Source: an uncultured bacterium (lineage in GTDB: Bacteria; Elusimicrobiota; Elusimicrobia; Elusimicrobiales; Elusimicrobiaceae). From it: a stretch of DNA of 44,783 nucleotides. Position 1 is the stretch's first letter, and the number at the start of each line of letters is the position of its first letter. A model generated the notes under the pieces. The model made no database searches, was not told the origin of the DNA, and saw nothing but the letters and a program-made list of their open reading frames with translations. The translations under genes were made by a program, and so were the position numbers. Of the stretch, positions 14,441 through 22,199 are shown in pieces. Location: contig CASFXV010000011.1 in assembly GCA_949298795.1 (NCBI GenBank), forward strand, positions 1-44,783. Reading direction: 5' to 3'.

Positions 14441-14766
14441 TGAGTGAAATTTTTTACTCTACGGATCCGGCTTTCTGCCCGCATTGCAAGCACATTCCGT
14501 GCATATGCAACCAGCTGGGCAAACCCAAAACCCAAACGGAACCGGTCCGCGTACGGTTTATCCACACGGCCAAAGGCAGCGGCGTTACCCGGGTGGAACG
14601 CTTGGCTTTGCACCCGCAAGGAAAAGAAGATTTGTTAAAAAAGATAAAAAAATCTCTCGGCTGCGGAGGCACGGTAAAGGACGGCATGCTGGAAATACAA
14701 GGGGATAAAAAAGCCCGCGTGCAGCAAATTTTAGAAAAAGAAGGCTATAAAGTGCGCGCATTATAA
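14440..14766 (+). CDS. yciH: SUI1/eIF1-family translation factor, YciH-like
   Basis: The 108-aa protein carries a C-terminal SUI1 domain (about 36-106) with the YciH hallmark KKSLGCGGTVKDGMLEIQGDK; relatives influence start-codon fidelity on the small ribosomal subunit. The N-terminus contains four cysteines, CPHC then CIC (13, 16, 21, 23), arranged like a small zinc-binding knuckle. Its ATG overlaps the stop of the AlbA_2 gene, and a pilin gene follows 18 bp later. A role in starting on leaderless mRNAs would fit this genome but is speculation. Confidence 0.9.
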   Translation: MSEIFYSTDPAFCPHCKHIPCICNQLGKPKTQTEPVRVRFIHTAKGSGVTRVERLALHPQGKEDLLKKIKKSLGCGGTVKDGMLEIQGDKKARVQQILEKEGYKVRAL

Positions 14767-14784
14767 TACGCAAAGAGGTTTTGT

Positions 14785-15246
14785 ATGAAAACAGGTTTTA
14801 CGTTGGTGGAATTATTGGTGGTTATTTTGATTATCGGGGTACTTTCCAGTATAGCTATCCCTTATTATTTCAACGCGGTGGAAGCGGCGCGCAATACGGA
14901 AGCCATCCTTTTATGGGGCCGCACAAAAAACTTTTACCGCGGCCGGCAAATGGATGAAGAAGCCGCCCGCCGCTTGGAAGAAAAATCCAACCGGGAAGGA
15001 AAATTAAAACATTATAATATAGCCATTGTATGCCGTAATGAGCCCGGCAAAGAAATATGCTGGGAAGCGGACTTTCTGCAAAAGGAACCCCGCCATGCGG
15101 AGTATAAATTAACCACTACCGATAATTTCCTCCACTTGGCCTGCATCGGCCTCAACACCGCGGGGAAAGACTTTTGCCTCTCGCGCACCACGGAAGACAA
15201 CAAAACGGAAATAGACGGGCAAGAAGCTTACATCATCCGTTTTTAA
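14785..15246 (+). CDS. Type IV pilin-like protein (isolated copy)
   Basis: The 153-aa protein begins MKTGFTLVELLVVILIIGVLSSIAIPYYFNAVEAARNTEA, with prepilin cleavage after Gly4 and Glu5 in the mature form. Its head differs from the leftward trio (long charged helix ARRLEEKSNREGKLKHYN, four cysteines). It follows yciH by 18 bp with an AGAGG ribosome site, so it probably shares that transcript, and it ends at a terminator. Minor pilin or pseudopilin is the likely role. Confidence 0.88.
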   Translation: MKTGFTLVELLVVILIIGVLSSIAIPYYFNAVEAARNTEAILLWGRTKNFYRGRQMDEEAARRLEEKSNREGKLKHYNIAIVCRNEPGKEICWEADFLQKEPRHAEYKLTTTDNFLHLACIGLNTAGKDFCLSRTTEDNKTEIDGQEAYIIRF

Positions 15247-15250
15247 AACA

Positions 15251-15279
15251 AAACCCCCGGTTTTTTACCGGGGGTTTTT
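15251..15279. terminator. Bidirectional terminator between converging genes
   Basis: AAACCCCCGG / CCGGGGGTTT with a TTTTTTA loop and T-runs on both strands separates the rightward pilin from the leftward secreted-protein gene. Confidence 0.85.
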
Positions 15280-15293
15280 AAATTTACGGCCAA

Positions 15294-15842
15294 TTATTTA
15301 TTGGCAAACGCCAAACGAATCTTTTTAGCCGCCATTGCGCTTAACTGCTGGGCGGTTAAAGAGGCTTTTTCAGCAGGAACTAACACTTCAAAAGATTTTT
15401 GAGCCGCTTGCTTTTTGCTGTAGCACTGCGTCATTTTGAAATTTACTTTTAATCCGGCTTCATCTTCCGTTACGGAAAGAAGCGCACCTTTTAAATCCAA
15501 GCCGTCCCAACCCAATACCTCGGTATTAATTTTAATAGCCAGGCCTTTGTCCGTAAGCACAGGATTAAAAACAAAACCTAACGCGCCGGAATATTCTTCC
15601 GCCGGGGCTTCTCCGTTATATAAACCTTTTTCATAATAATCGGCAACGTAAAAAACGCCTTCCGTCTGATATAACTGCAAATCTGTGTTTTTAATTACGT
15701 AAAAATACGTTTTGCCTTTTTCAAAAGACACTTCTTTTTTGTTATCAAGCAAAATTCCGCCTTTCATAGATGTTAACAACTGCTGGGAAAAACCAACCGT
15801 ACCTAGGCACAACATGAGAGCAACCACTAGACACTTTTTCAT
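15294..15842 (-). CDS. Secreted 182-aa protein of unknown function
   Basis: An N-terminal signal peptide (MKKCLVVALMLCLGTVGFSQ, cleavage near 19) is followed by a beta-rich domain with alternating hydrophobic strands (KGKTYFYVIKNTDLQLYQTEGVFYVADYY, GLAIKINTEVLGW, LKVNFKMTQCY) and a C-terminal Ala/Lys helix. I recognise no family. The start has AGGAG 7 nt upstream. Its promoter carries the same upstream element as the tandem secreted paralogs at 32-36 kb, suggesting coregulation. Confidence 0.75.
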   Translation of the reverse strand: MKKCLVVALMLCLGTVGFSQQLLTSMKGGILLDNKKEVSFEKGKTYFYVIKNTDLQLYQTEGVFYVADYYEKGLYNGEAPAEEYSGALGFVFNPVLTDKGLAIKINTEVLGWDGLDLKGALLSVTEDEAGLKVNFKMTQCYSKKQAAQKSFEVLVPAEKASLTAQQLSAMAAKKIRLAFANK

Positions 15843-15894
15843 ACTTTTTCTCCTATGTTACTTGTTTTTTTCGGGGTTATCCCCCCGCACTTCC

Positions 15895-15960
15895 AGCCTA
15901 ACAATTATTAGGACATTTCGCCAACTGCCAAAAGGCCTGTTTTGTATATAGGACTTTTGG
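15895..15960 (-). promoter_or_regulatory. Promoter with the shared CCTA/GGCC upstream element (copy B)
   Basis: On the minus strand CCAAAAGTCCTATATACAAA (15960-15941) continues into ACAGGCC, then a -35 TTGGCG (15924-15919), an 18-bp spacer and an extended -10 TGTTAGGCT ending at 15895. The element matches copies C and D in sequence and in its distance to the -35. An 8-bp inverted repeat (GCCAAAAG / CTTTTGGC) spans it. Confidence 0.5.
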
Positions 15961-16014
15961 CCCCATAAATGCCTCTTTCCTGTCTAAATAAAAAAGATAA
16001 AACAAACAAAAAAA

Positions 16015-16045
16015 GCCGACAGTAAATAAAACTGTCAGCATTTTT
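16015..16045 (-). terminator. Second hairpin terminator downstream of tRNA-Asn
   Basis: GCTGACAGT / ACTGTCGGC forms a 9-bp stem (one G-T pair) with a 7-nt loop; on the minus strand it runs into TTTTTTT. It lies behind the tRNA terminator, so it is either a backup or the end of a short unrecognised transcript. Confidence 0.5.
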
Positions 16046-16094
16046 GTCAGCATCCGCTGTATAGCTTTCTTGTCCAAACACTTCTTAGACGGAC

Positions 16095-16123
16095 AAAAAA
16101 AGGGCCTCTAAAAGAGGCCCTTT
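16095..16123 (-). terminator. Terminator of the tRNA-Asn gene
   Basis: AAAGGGCCTCT / AGAGGCCCTTT stem with a short loop; on the minus strand seven T residues follow. It begins only a few bases after the tRNA 3' end. Confidence 0.85.
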
Positions 16124-16126
16124 AAA

Positions 16127-16201
16127 TGGCTCCCCGAGTAGGGCTCGAACCTACAACCTACCGGTTAACAGCCGGTCGCTCCACCATTGAGCTATCGGGG
16201 A
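16127..16201 (-). tRNA. tRNA-Asn (anticodon GTT)
   Basis: On the minus strand a 75-nt cloverleaf is visible: acceptor stem TCCCCGA / TCGGGGA, D arm with TAGCTCAATGGT, anticodon stem ACCGG / CCGGT with loop CTGTTAA (anticodon GTT), T arm GGTTCGAGC, discriminator G and an encoded CCA end. Anticodon GTT reads Asn codons. Confidence 0.96.
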
Positions 16202-16274
16202 ATAAAACGTTTGTTGGGAATATTCCCAATCACTACATACATATTTTATTAAAAAAAAAATTGTTTGTAAACAA

Positions 16275-17501
16275 CTATTTGTTTTTTGCCGTAACCGCCG
16301 TCCAAAAATCATTATGTTTACGGCCCAATAAACTAATTAATATTAGTATAGCAAATATGCCCGACACCGCGCATAACGTAACGTATAACCCGGCCCAATG
16401 GATACAGCAAGCCATGCCCAGCACGCATAAGCTTTCCACCGTATACGACGCGGTGGCAAACAGTCCCAGCGTCTTACTGCGAAGCGCCTCCGGCGTGCGC
16501 AATAAAATAATGCTGATAACCATGGCCCCAAACGCGCCGAAAGGAACCCCGCAAAAAACAGTAGCCGCCAATACGGCCGCTTTGGGCAAATTGAGAAGAA
16601 GCACCAAAACAGACAGCAAATACCCGGCGTAATTTACGCTTAATAAAGTAAAAAACGTAAACCGCTTGGCGGCAGCCGCAAAAAACAATGCGCCGCCAAA
16701 AGCGCCTAAGCCAAACGCGCCGCCCAACAAACCAAAATAAACCGAATCAAACCCCTTTTCATATATATAAGAAGGAAGCAAAACCAGCTCCCACGCCTGC
16801 CCCAGCAAAAAAGTAGGCAAGGTAAACAAAACCGTTTCTTTTAAAATTTCGTCCCCCCACATATTGGAAAAAGCCTCTTTAAAGCTGACGCTGGGGCGCA
16901 AAACCCGGGGCTTGCGGTTTGTAAACATCAGCAAGCACAAAATTACAATCACCACACAAAAAGCCGTGCACAACACCCACGCGCCCAGCAGCCCCATATA
17001 GGCAATCACCAGCCCGCACAAAAGCGGCCCCGCTACGGACATGACCCCGTCAAACGCCTCTATCATGCCGGACGTTTTGGAAAGGGGCACGTCCGCATAG
17101 CGGGAAAACGTGGGAGACAGCGCCGTGCGGGCCAGCTGGCCGGGCGCGTCAAACACGGAACTGGCAAAAATCAGCCCCCCCACCAGCCAAGGCGCGTCCT
17201 GCCCGGCAAAGACAAGCGCGGTAATGGCGCCAATTAATATCAGTTGGGACACTTCACACCCAAACATCACTTTGGAACGGCCGAAACGGTCAATCACCTG
17301 CGCGCCAAAAAGGGAAGAAAACACATTGGGCAACAGCGAACAAAACCCCACAATACCCGTCCACAATATGCTGCCCGTGGTGCTTAAAATATACCAAGGG
17401 AGCAAAATTTGCATAAACTGGTTTGCCAGAGAAGAAAATGCCTCTGTTGTTAGAATTAATTTCCAAGGGGTTTTATTGGCTGATTTAGTTAATAATAACA
17501 T
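16275..17501 (-). CDS. Major facilitator superfamily transporter (EntS/MefA-like)
   Basis: The 408-aa protein is an integral membrane protein with about 12 hydrophobic helices. The first cytoplasmic loop has the MFS motif A form GAQVIDRFGRSKVMFG. The pattern WKLILTTEAFSSLANQFMQILLPWYILSTTGS followed by DAPGQLARTALSP fits the drug/siderophore-exporter branch. The substrate cannot be read from sequence. It is transcribed alone toward tRNA-Asn, and no Shine-Dalgarno sequence is visible at its start. Confidence 0.88.
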   Translation of the reverse strand: MLLLTKSANKTPWKLILTTEAFSSLANQFMQILLPWYILSTTGSILWTGIVGFCSLLPNVFSSLFGAQVIDRFGRSKVMFGCEVSQLILIGAITALVFAGQDAPWLVGGLIFASSVFDAPGQLARTALSPTFSRYADVPLSKTSGMIEAFDGVMSVAGPLLCGLVIAYMGLLGAWVLCTAFCVVIVILCLLMFTNRKPRVLRPSVSFKEAFSNMWGDEILKETVLFTLPTFLLGQAWELVLLPSYIYEKGFDSVYFGLLGGAFGLGAFGGALFFAAAAKRFTFFTLLSVNYAGYLLSVLVLLLNLPKAAVLAATVFCGVPFGAFGAMVISIILLRTPEALRSKTLGLFATASYTVESLCVLGMACCIHWAGLYVTLCAVSGIFAILILISLLGRKHNDFWTAVTAKNK

Positions 17502-17552
17502 AGTATTTTACCCTAAAAATTATATAAAATGATGTTGTTGTAAGGGGGAATT

Positions 17553-18533
17553 ATGGCTGAATATAAAGACTACTATAATATATTGGGCGTTGGCAAAAAC
17601 GCTTCGGACGCCGAAATAAAAAAAGCGTTCAAAACCCAGGCGCGCAAATGCCACCCGGATATGCACCCGGAAAGCGAAAAAGCCAAATGGACGGAAAAAT
17701 TTAAAGATTTAAACGAAGCCTATACCGTTCTTTCCGACAAACAAAAACGCACTATTTACGACCAGGTAGGCAAAGAAGGCTACCAAAACTACGCCAAAGG
17801 CGGCGGTGCCAGCGGCGCAAGAGGAGCCAGATCCTCCGCATACGGCGGAGGCAACCCTTATCAGCAATACCAGCAATACGGCGGGTTTGGCAACTCCGGC
17901 GCCTCATACAACTTTAGCAGCTCCGGCGGCAATTTTAACGGGGAGGATTTCAGCGATTTCTTTCAAAGCATTTTTGGCGGCATGGGAGGCATGGGCGGTT
18001 TTTCCGGTTTTGGTCAAAATTTTGGCCGCTCCGCCGCGGCGGGAGCCCAATCCGGCGACGTGGAAGCCGAACTGGCCCTTAACTTGGAAGACGCCCACCG
18101 GGGCGGCAACATGCAGCTTACCCTGCCCAACGGGCGCAACGTTACCGTAAAACTTCCGGCGGGCGTGAGCGAAGGCAAAAAAATCAAATTAAAAGGCATG
18201 GGCAACCCCACCCAGCGCGGAAACGGGGATTTATACCTCATTATCAAAATCCGCCCGCACGCGCAATTTAGGTTGGAAGGGGAGGATTTGCACGTTCCCG
18301 TTACCATCATGCCGTGGACGGCGGCCCTGGGCGGCGTGATTTACGTGCCCACGCTGGACGGCCCGCTTCAAGTAAAAGTACCGGCCGGCACGCATAACGG
18401 CAAAAAATTAAAAGTGAGCGGCAAGGGCCTCAGTTCCAAAGGCAGCCTGTTTATCACGCTGAACATCGATGTCCCGCGCAGCTTAACCAAAGAACAAAAA
18501 GATTTGTTCTCTAAACTGGCAGCCATCTCTTAA
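17553..18533 (+). CDS. DnaJ-class co-chaperone, CbpA-like
   Basis: The 326-aa protein has an N-terminal J domain (about 5-70, with the HPD motif at 34-36 that activates DnaK), a long Gly/Phe/Ser-rich linker (about 85-170), and the two C-terminal substrate-binding subdomains (VEAELALNLEDAHRGG..., LPNGRNVTVKLPAGVSEGKKIKLKG). The zinc-finger domain of DnaJ is missing, which marks the CbpA type. A GGGGG sequence precedes the ATG. Two OsmC-family genes follow in the same direction, 9 and 14 bp apart, suggesting a stress operon. Confidence 0.92.
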   Translation: MAEYKDYYNILGVGKNASDAEIKKAFKTQARKCHPDMHPESEKAKWTEKFKDLNEAYTVLSDKQKRTIYDQVGKEGYQNYAKGGGASGARGARSSAYGGGNPYQQYQQYGGFGNSGASYNFSSSGGNFNGEDFSDFFQSIFGGMGGMGGFSGFGQNFGRSAAAGAQSGDVEAELALNLEDAHRGGNMQLTLPNGRNVTVKLPAGVSEGKKIKLKGMGNPTQRGNGDLYLIIKIRPHAQFRLEGEDLHVPVTIMPWTAALGGVIYVPTLDGPLQVKVPAGTHNGKKLKVSGKGLSSKGSLFITLNIDVPRSLTKEQKDLFSKLAAIS

Positions 18534-18542
18534 GGAGCTTGT

Positions 18543-18941
18543 ATGACCGAAATTACCTGCACTTACACAGGGGACGGACAGACCGAATTAAAACACGGCC
18601 CCTCCGGCGCGGTTATCCATACGGATTTACCGCCCGATAACGGCGGCAAAGGGAGGTTGTTTTCCCCCACGGATTTACTGGCCTCGGCCTTTGCGGCCTG
18701 TGTGTTAACCATCATGGGTAAAATGGCGGCCGCCCGCGGGGAAAATTTACAAGGCGCCCGCCTGGTTATTACCAAAGAAATGGCGCAAGCTCCCCGCCGT
18801 GTAGGCGCGTTTGAGGTCACCATCACCTTTCCCGCGCACTTTACGCAGGAGCAAAAAAATTTTTATAAAACGGCTGTTAACGCCTGCCCCGTGCATCAAA
18901 GTTTGCGCAGCGATATAGGCTTAACCGTCCATATTAAATAA
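18543..18941 (+). CDS. OsmC/Ohr-family protein (copy 1)
   Basis: The 132-aa protein fits the OsmC peroxide-reductase fold. Two conserved cysteines are present: one in FAACVLTIMG (helix) and one in NACPVHQSLR, and the LASAFAACVLT motif is typical. Members reduce organic peroxides with these cysteines, though many in this YhfA-like branch have no proven activity. It has an AAGGAG ribosome site 9 bp after the dnaJ-like stop. Its neighbour is a paralog, so the two may form a heterodimer. Confidence 0.88.
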   Translation: MTEITCTYTGDGQTELKHGPSGAVIHTDLPPDNGGKGRLFSPTDLLASAFAACVLTIMGKMAAARGENLQGARLVITKEMAQAPRRVGAFEVTITFPAHFTQEQKNFYKTAVNACPVHQSLRSDIGLTVHIK

Positions 18942-18955
18942 AAGGAGAAAATTTT

Positions 18956-19342
18956 ATGGCAAAAACCGTTACAACTCTGTCTGACAATTTACACACCACC
19001 AGCCTTACCGAAGGGGTATCCACCCCGGTAGATACGCAGTTTTTAACCCCGCGCGAACATATGAACCCCGGCGAAGTACTGGCCGCCGCTTTGGGCGCCT
19101 GCACGCTGACTATGGTGGGCTATGCCGCCTCCAAACGGGGCGATAACGCGGCCGGCACCAAACTGACGTTGGACCCGGTCTTTGACGATAAGCACACCCG
19201 CATAGTAAAAATCGGGCTGGAGTTTGACTTTCCGTCCACCTTCACGCCGGAACAGAAAAAGTTCTATGTAAACGTGGCCAAAACCTGCCCCGTACACAAC
19301 AGCTTGCGCGAAGATATTGAATATACCGTTACGGTAAAATAA
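18956..19342 (+). CDS. OsmC/Ohr-family protein (copy 2)
   Basis: The 128-aa paralog of the preceding gene keeps both cysteines (ALGACTLTMVG and KTCPVHNSLRED) and the TFTPEQKKFYVNVAKTCPVH segment, closely matching THFTQEQKNFY...NACPVH in copy 1. The N-terminal third differs, with MNPGEVLAAALGAC as in classical OsmC. An AAGGAG precedes its ATG by 7 nt. The terminator after it ends the DnaJ-OsmC-OsmC unit. Confidence 0.88.
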   Translation: MAKTVTTLSDNLHTTSLTEGVSTPVDTQFLTPREHMNPGEVLAAALGACTLTMVGYAASKRGDNAAGTKLTLDPVFDDKHTRIVKIGLEFDFPSTFTPEQKKFYVNVAKTCPVHNSLREDIEYTVTVK

Positions 19343-19348
19343 ATCTTT

Positions 19349-19383
19349 CCCCCCGCCGGGCCTATGCCCCGGCGGGGGTATTT
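19349..19383 (+). terminator. Terminator of the DnaJ-OsmC operon
   Basis: CCCCCGCCGGG / CCCGGCGGGGG-type stem with a short loop, followed by TATTTAT. Confidence 0.75.
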
Positions 19384-19405
19384 ATAAAAAGCTCATCACA
19401 GGTCT

Positions 19406-20782
19406 ATGCCTAAAATAAACTGGAAAGAAGTTCTTGTTACCTTAAAAGATTTAACCAAAGCCTCCATAAAAAAATACACCTTATGGATTTTGCACTTGTC
19501 CCCCCACCAAAACCTGCTGCAGGGCGTGTTGTTATACACCATTTTGGGCTGGATGGCGCTTTCTTTGCCGTTCATGAACACGCAAGACGTGGCCTGGATA
19601 GACAACCTGTTTACGGCGGCTTCTGCCGCTACCACCACGGGCTTAACAAGCATAAGCACGCCGGATAGTTACTCCTGGCTGGGGCAGCTGGTGATACTGA
19701 TTTTAATACAGGCGGGAGGGCTTGGGTATATGACGATGTCCTCCTTTGTGTTTTTATCGTTCTCCCGCCGGCTGCGCCCGCATCAAAAAGAAGTGCTCAG
19801 CGCGGAGTTTTCCCTCCCCAGTGAGCTAAACCTGCACGATTTCCTGCGTGCGGCCATCATCTTTACCGTGGTAGTGGAAAGTTTGGGCGCCGTGTTTTTA
19901 TTTAACTATTTCATGCACCATGATTACGGCATCTTCCGCGCGGCCTGGTACAGCATATTCCACAGCATATCGGCTTTTTGTACGGCCGGGTTTAGCTTGT
20001 GGAACAACAACCTGACTAACTTTTACGACAGCAAAACCATCAATATTATCATTTCACTGCTGTCTTTACTGGGTGCCATTGGGTTTATTGTGGTAACGGA
20101 TGTTTTTAATTGGATTACCCGCCGCGCAAAAGGGCTCTCTTACACGTCTAAAATTATTTTGATTACCATTACCAGCGTAATTACCTTTGGCACGGTGATG
20201 CTTTATATTACCAACCCGGTTATGAGCCTGTGGGAAGCGTTCTTCCAGGCCACCTCCGCTATGACGACGGCTGGCTTTAACACGGTGGAAATTGGCGCCA
20301 TGTCCACCTGTTCCTTACTGGTTATGATTATTTTAATGAGCATCGGCGGCGCCCCCAGCGGTACCGGCGGCGGTATTAAAAGTACGGCATTTGTCAGCAT
20401 TATGGCCATTTGGTATAACCGCCTTTTGGGCCGCAAACACATTTCGTTTCTAGACCGCCGCATTCCCATACAAAAGCTGTATTTGGCCACCTCCACCTTT
20501 ATTTTTTACACCATTTTGCTTTTGGCCAGCGTGTTTTGGTTGACGTATTGCGAGCAGGACAAGCCTTTCTTAAGTTTATTTTTTGAAGCCGCCTCCGCGT
20601 TGGCCACGGCCGGGCTGTCTATGGAGTTTACCTCCCAACTAAGTACCTGGGGCAAGATTATCATTATCATCACCATGATCATCGGCCGCGTGGGTGTAAT
20701 TACTTTTGGTATGGCCCTGTTAAGAGATGATGACGACGAGCCAGACCCGGAACCCACCGAAAAGGCGGACCTGGCCATCTAA
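19406..20782 (+). CDS. ktrB: KtrB/TrkH-family potassium transporter subunit
   Basis: The 458-aa membrane protein has the four-fold M1-P-M2 repeat of SKT transporters. Four selectivity-filter segments are visible: ATTTGLTS, CTAGFSLW, TTAGFNTV and ATAGLSME, each with the glycine that coordinates K+. GGAPSGTGGGIKST and GRVGVITFGMALL are typical of KtrB. It would take up K+ together with a RCK-domain subunit (KtrA), which is not in this window. No Shine-Dalgarno sequence is evident before the ATG. rimO follows after a separate promoter. Confidence 0.92.
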   Translation: MPKINWKEVLVTLKDLTKASIKKYTLWILHLSPHQNLLQGVLLYTILGWMALSLPFMNTQDVAWIDNLFTAASAATTTGLTSISTPDSYSWLGQLVILILIQAGGLGYMTMSSFVFLSFSRRLRPHQKEVLSAEFSLPSELNLHDFLRAAIIFTVVVESLGAVFLFNYFMHHDYGIFRAAWYSIFHSISAFCTAGFSLWNNNLTNFYDSKTINIIISLLSLLGAIGFIVVTDVFNWITRRAKGLSYTSKIILITITSVITFGTVMLYITNPVMSLWEAFFQATSAMTTAGFNTVEIGAMSTCSLLVMIILMSIGGAPSGTGGGIKSTAFVSIMAIWYNRLLGRKHISFLDRRIPIQKLYLATSTFIFYTILLLASVFWLTYCEQDKPFLSLFFEAASALATAGLSMEFTSQLSTWGKIIIIITMIIGRVGVITFGMALLRDDDDEPDPEPTEKADLAI

Positions 20783-20811
20783 CCGCCGCACATGGCATAA
20801 AAAGCATTTTT

Positions 20812-20819
20812 TGTAAAAT
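20812..20819 (+). promoter_or_regulatory. -10 box of leaderless rimO
   Basis: TAAAAT (20814-20819) preceded by TG ends 6 nt before the rimO ATG. No Shine-Dalgarno sequence lies in between. Confidence 0.5.
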
Positions 20820-20825
20820 ATACCT

Positions 20826-22115
20826 ATGAAATTCTTTCTAATCAGCTTAGGCTGCCCCAAAAACCTAACCAACAGCGAGGAATTCACCGCCCGCTTGCTG
20901 GCCCATGGGCATAAACTGGTGTTTTCCCCGCAAGAGGCGGACACGGTTATCATCAACACCTGCGGGTTTATTTCCTCCGCCGTAAAAGAAGGAAACGAAG
21001 AAATCCGCCGCGCGCTGGACTTAAAAAACCAAGGCATTATCAAACGCGTAGCCGTTACCGGCTGCATGGTGGAGCGTTACCGCCAAAAGCTGGCGAAAGA
21101 TTTCCCGCAGGCAGACACTATATTTTCCATAGCGGCGCAGGAACATATAGAAGATTTATTGGATAAAGACGGTTTGTTTTTAGAACCGCTTGCGGCTAAA
21201 CTTCATCTGCCTGAATTTAAAATGACCCTCACCGCCCCCCACACCGCCTATTTAAAAGTGGCGGACGGCTGCAACAACCGCTGCGCTTACTGCACTATTC
21301 CTTCCATACGCGGGCCGTACCGTTCCAAACCCATGCCGCAGGTGATACAAGAAGCGCGGCTGATGGTGCAAAACGGGGTAAAAGAAATATCCCTTATTGC
21401 GCAGGACACCACTTCCTACGGGCTGGATTTATACGGGGAGTTAAAGCTGACCGAGCTTTTGCAAAAACTGCTTAAAATACGCGGGCTGGGGCGTTTGCGC
21501 ATTATGTACGCCTATCCGCACCGCGTAACGCGGGAGCTGGCGCGGTTAATGGCCGGGGAAGAAAAAATTTTCCATTATTTGGACATTCCCCTCCAGCACA
21601 TAGCGGACCCGGTACTTAAAAACATGAACCGCCACTGCGACGCGGCCAAAATACGCCAAACCCTGGAGATGCTTAAAAAAGAAGTGCCGGACATTTCCCT
21701 GCGCACCAACTTTATAGTGGGATTCCCGCAGGAAACCAATAAAGATTTTCAGGAACTTAAAAAATTTGTGCGGGAATATGAGTTTGACAATATGGGCGTG
21801 TTTGAGTTCTTCCGCGAGAAAGGCACCGCCGCCTATGACAGAAAGCAAATCCCCGCCGCCGTAAAACACCAGCGCGCGCGGGAGCTGGAAGAAACCCAAA
21901 GCCGCGTGATAGACAAATTAAACAAACGCCTGCTGGGCAGTACGCTGGAAGCCATTGCCGACGGGCCGGACTTTGGCCGCACCTATAAAGACGCCCCGGA
22001 TATTGACGGGCGCGTTACCTTCACCCGCCCCGTTAAAACAGGCAGCATTTTCAAAGCCCGCGTAGTGGCCGCCCAAGGGTACGAACGGGAATTGGAACCG
22101 TTAACCGATAAATAA
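20826..22115 (+). CDS. rimO: Ribosomal protein S12 methylthiotransferase
   Basis: The 429-aa radical-SAM enzyme adds a methylthio group to the conserved Asp of ribosomal protein S12. It has the N-terminal UPF0004 domain with cluster cysteines (SLGCPKN, NTCGFI, TGCM), the radical-SAM motif CNNRCAYCTIP, and a C-terminal TRAM domain (about 365-429). The wording SLGCPKNLTNSE and IPLQHI are RimO/MiaB family hallmarks; the CTIPSIRGPYRS context and length indicate RimO. It seems leaderless and ends at a terminator. Confidence 0.95.
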   Translation: MKFFLISLGCPKNLTNSEEFTARLLAHGHKLVFSPQEADTVIINTCGFISSAVKEGNEEIRRALDLKNQGIIKRVAVTGCMVERYRQKLAKDFPQADTIFSIAAQEHIEDLLDKDGLFLEPLAAKLHLPEFKMTLTAPHTAYLKVADGCNNRCAYCTIPSIRGPYRSKPMPQVIQEARLMVQNGVKEISLIAQDTTSYGLDLYGELKLTELLQKLLKIRGLGRLRIMYAYPHRVTRELARLMAGEEKIFHYLDIPLQHIADPVLKNMNRHCDAAKIRQTLEMLKKEVPDISLRTNFIVGFPQETNKDFQELKKFVREYEFDNMGVFEFFREKGTAAYDRKQIPAAVKHQRARELEETQSRVIDKLNKRLLGSTLEAIADGPDFGRTYKDAPDIDGRVTFTRPVKTGSIFKARVVAAQGYERELEPLTDK

Positions 22116-22143
22116 AAACCCCCGGCTAAGCCGGGGTTTTTTA
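22116..22143 (+). terminator. Terminator after rimO
   Basis: AACCCCCGGCTT-like stem (CCCCGGC / GCCGGGG, loop TAA) followed by six T residues. Confidence 0.85.
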
Positions 22144-22199
22144 TGGGCTTTTATACAAAACAGCAAATACAGTTAATAAAGGCAGCTTGCCAGAGCGCG

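Noticed and set aside
16126..16632. 168-codon plus-strand ORF beginning APRVGLEPTTYRLTAGRSTIELSG
   Set aside because: Its N-terminal part is the antisense of tRNA-Asn, a well-known source of spurious proteins; the rest is antisense to the MFS gene.
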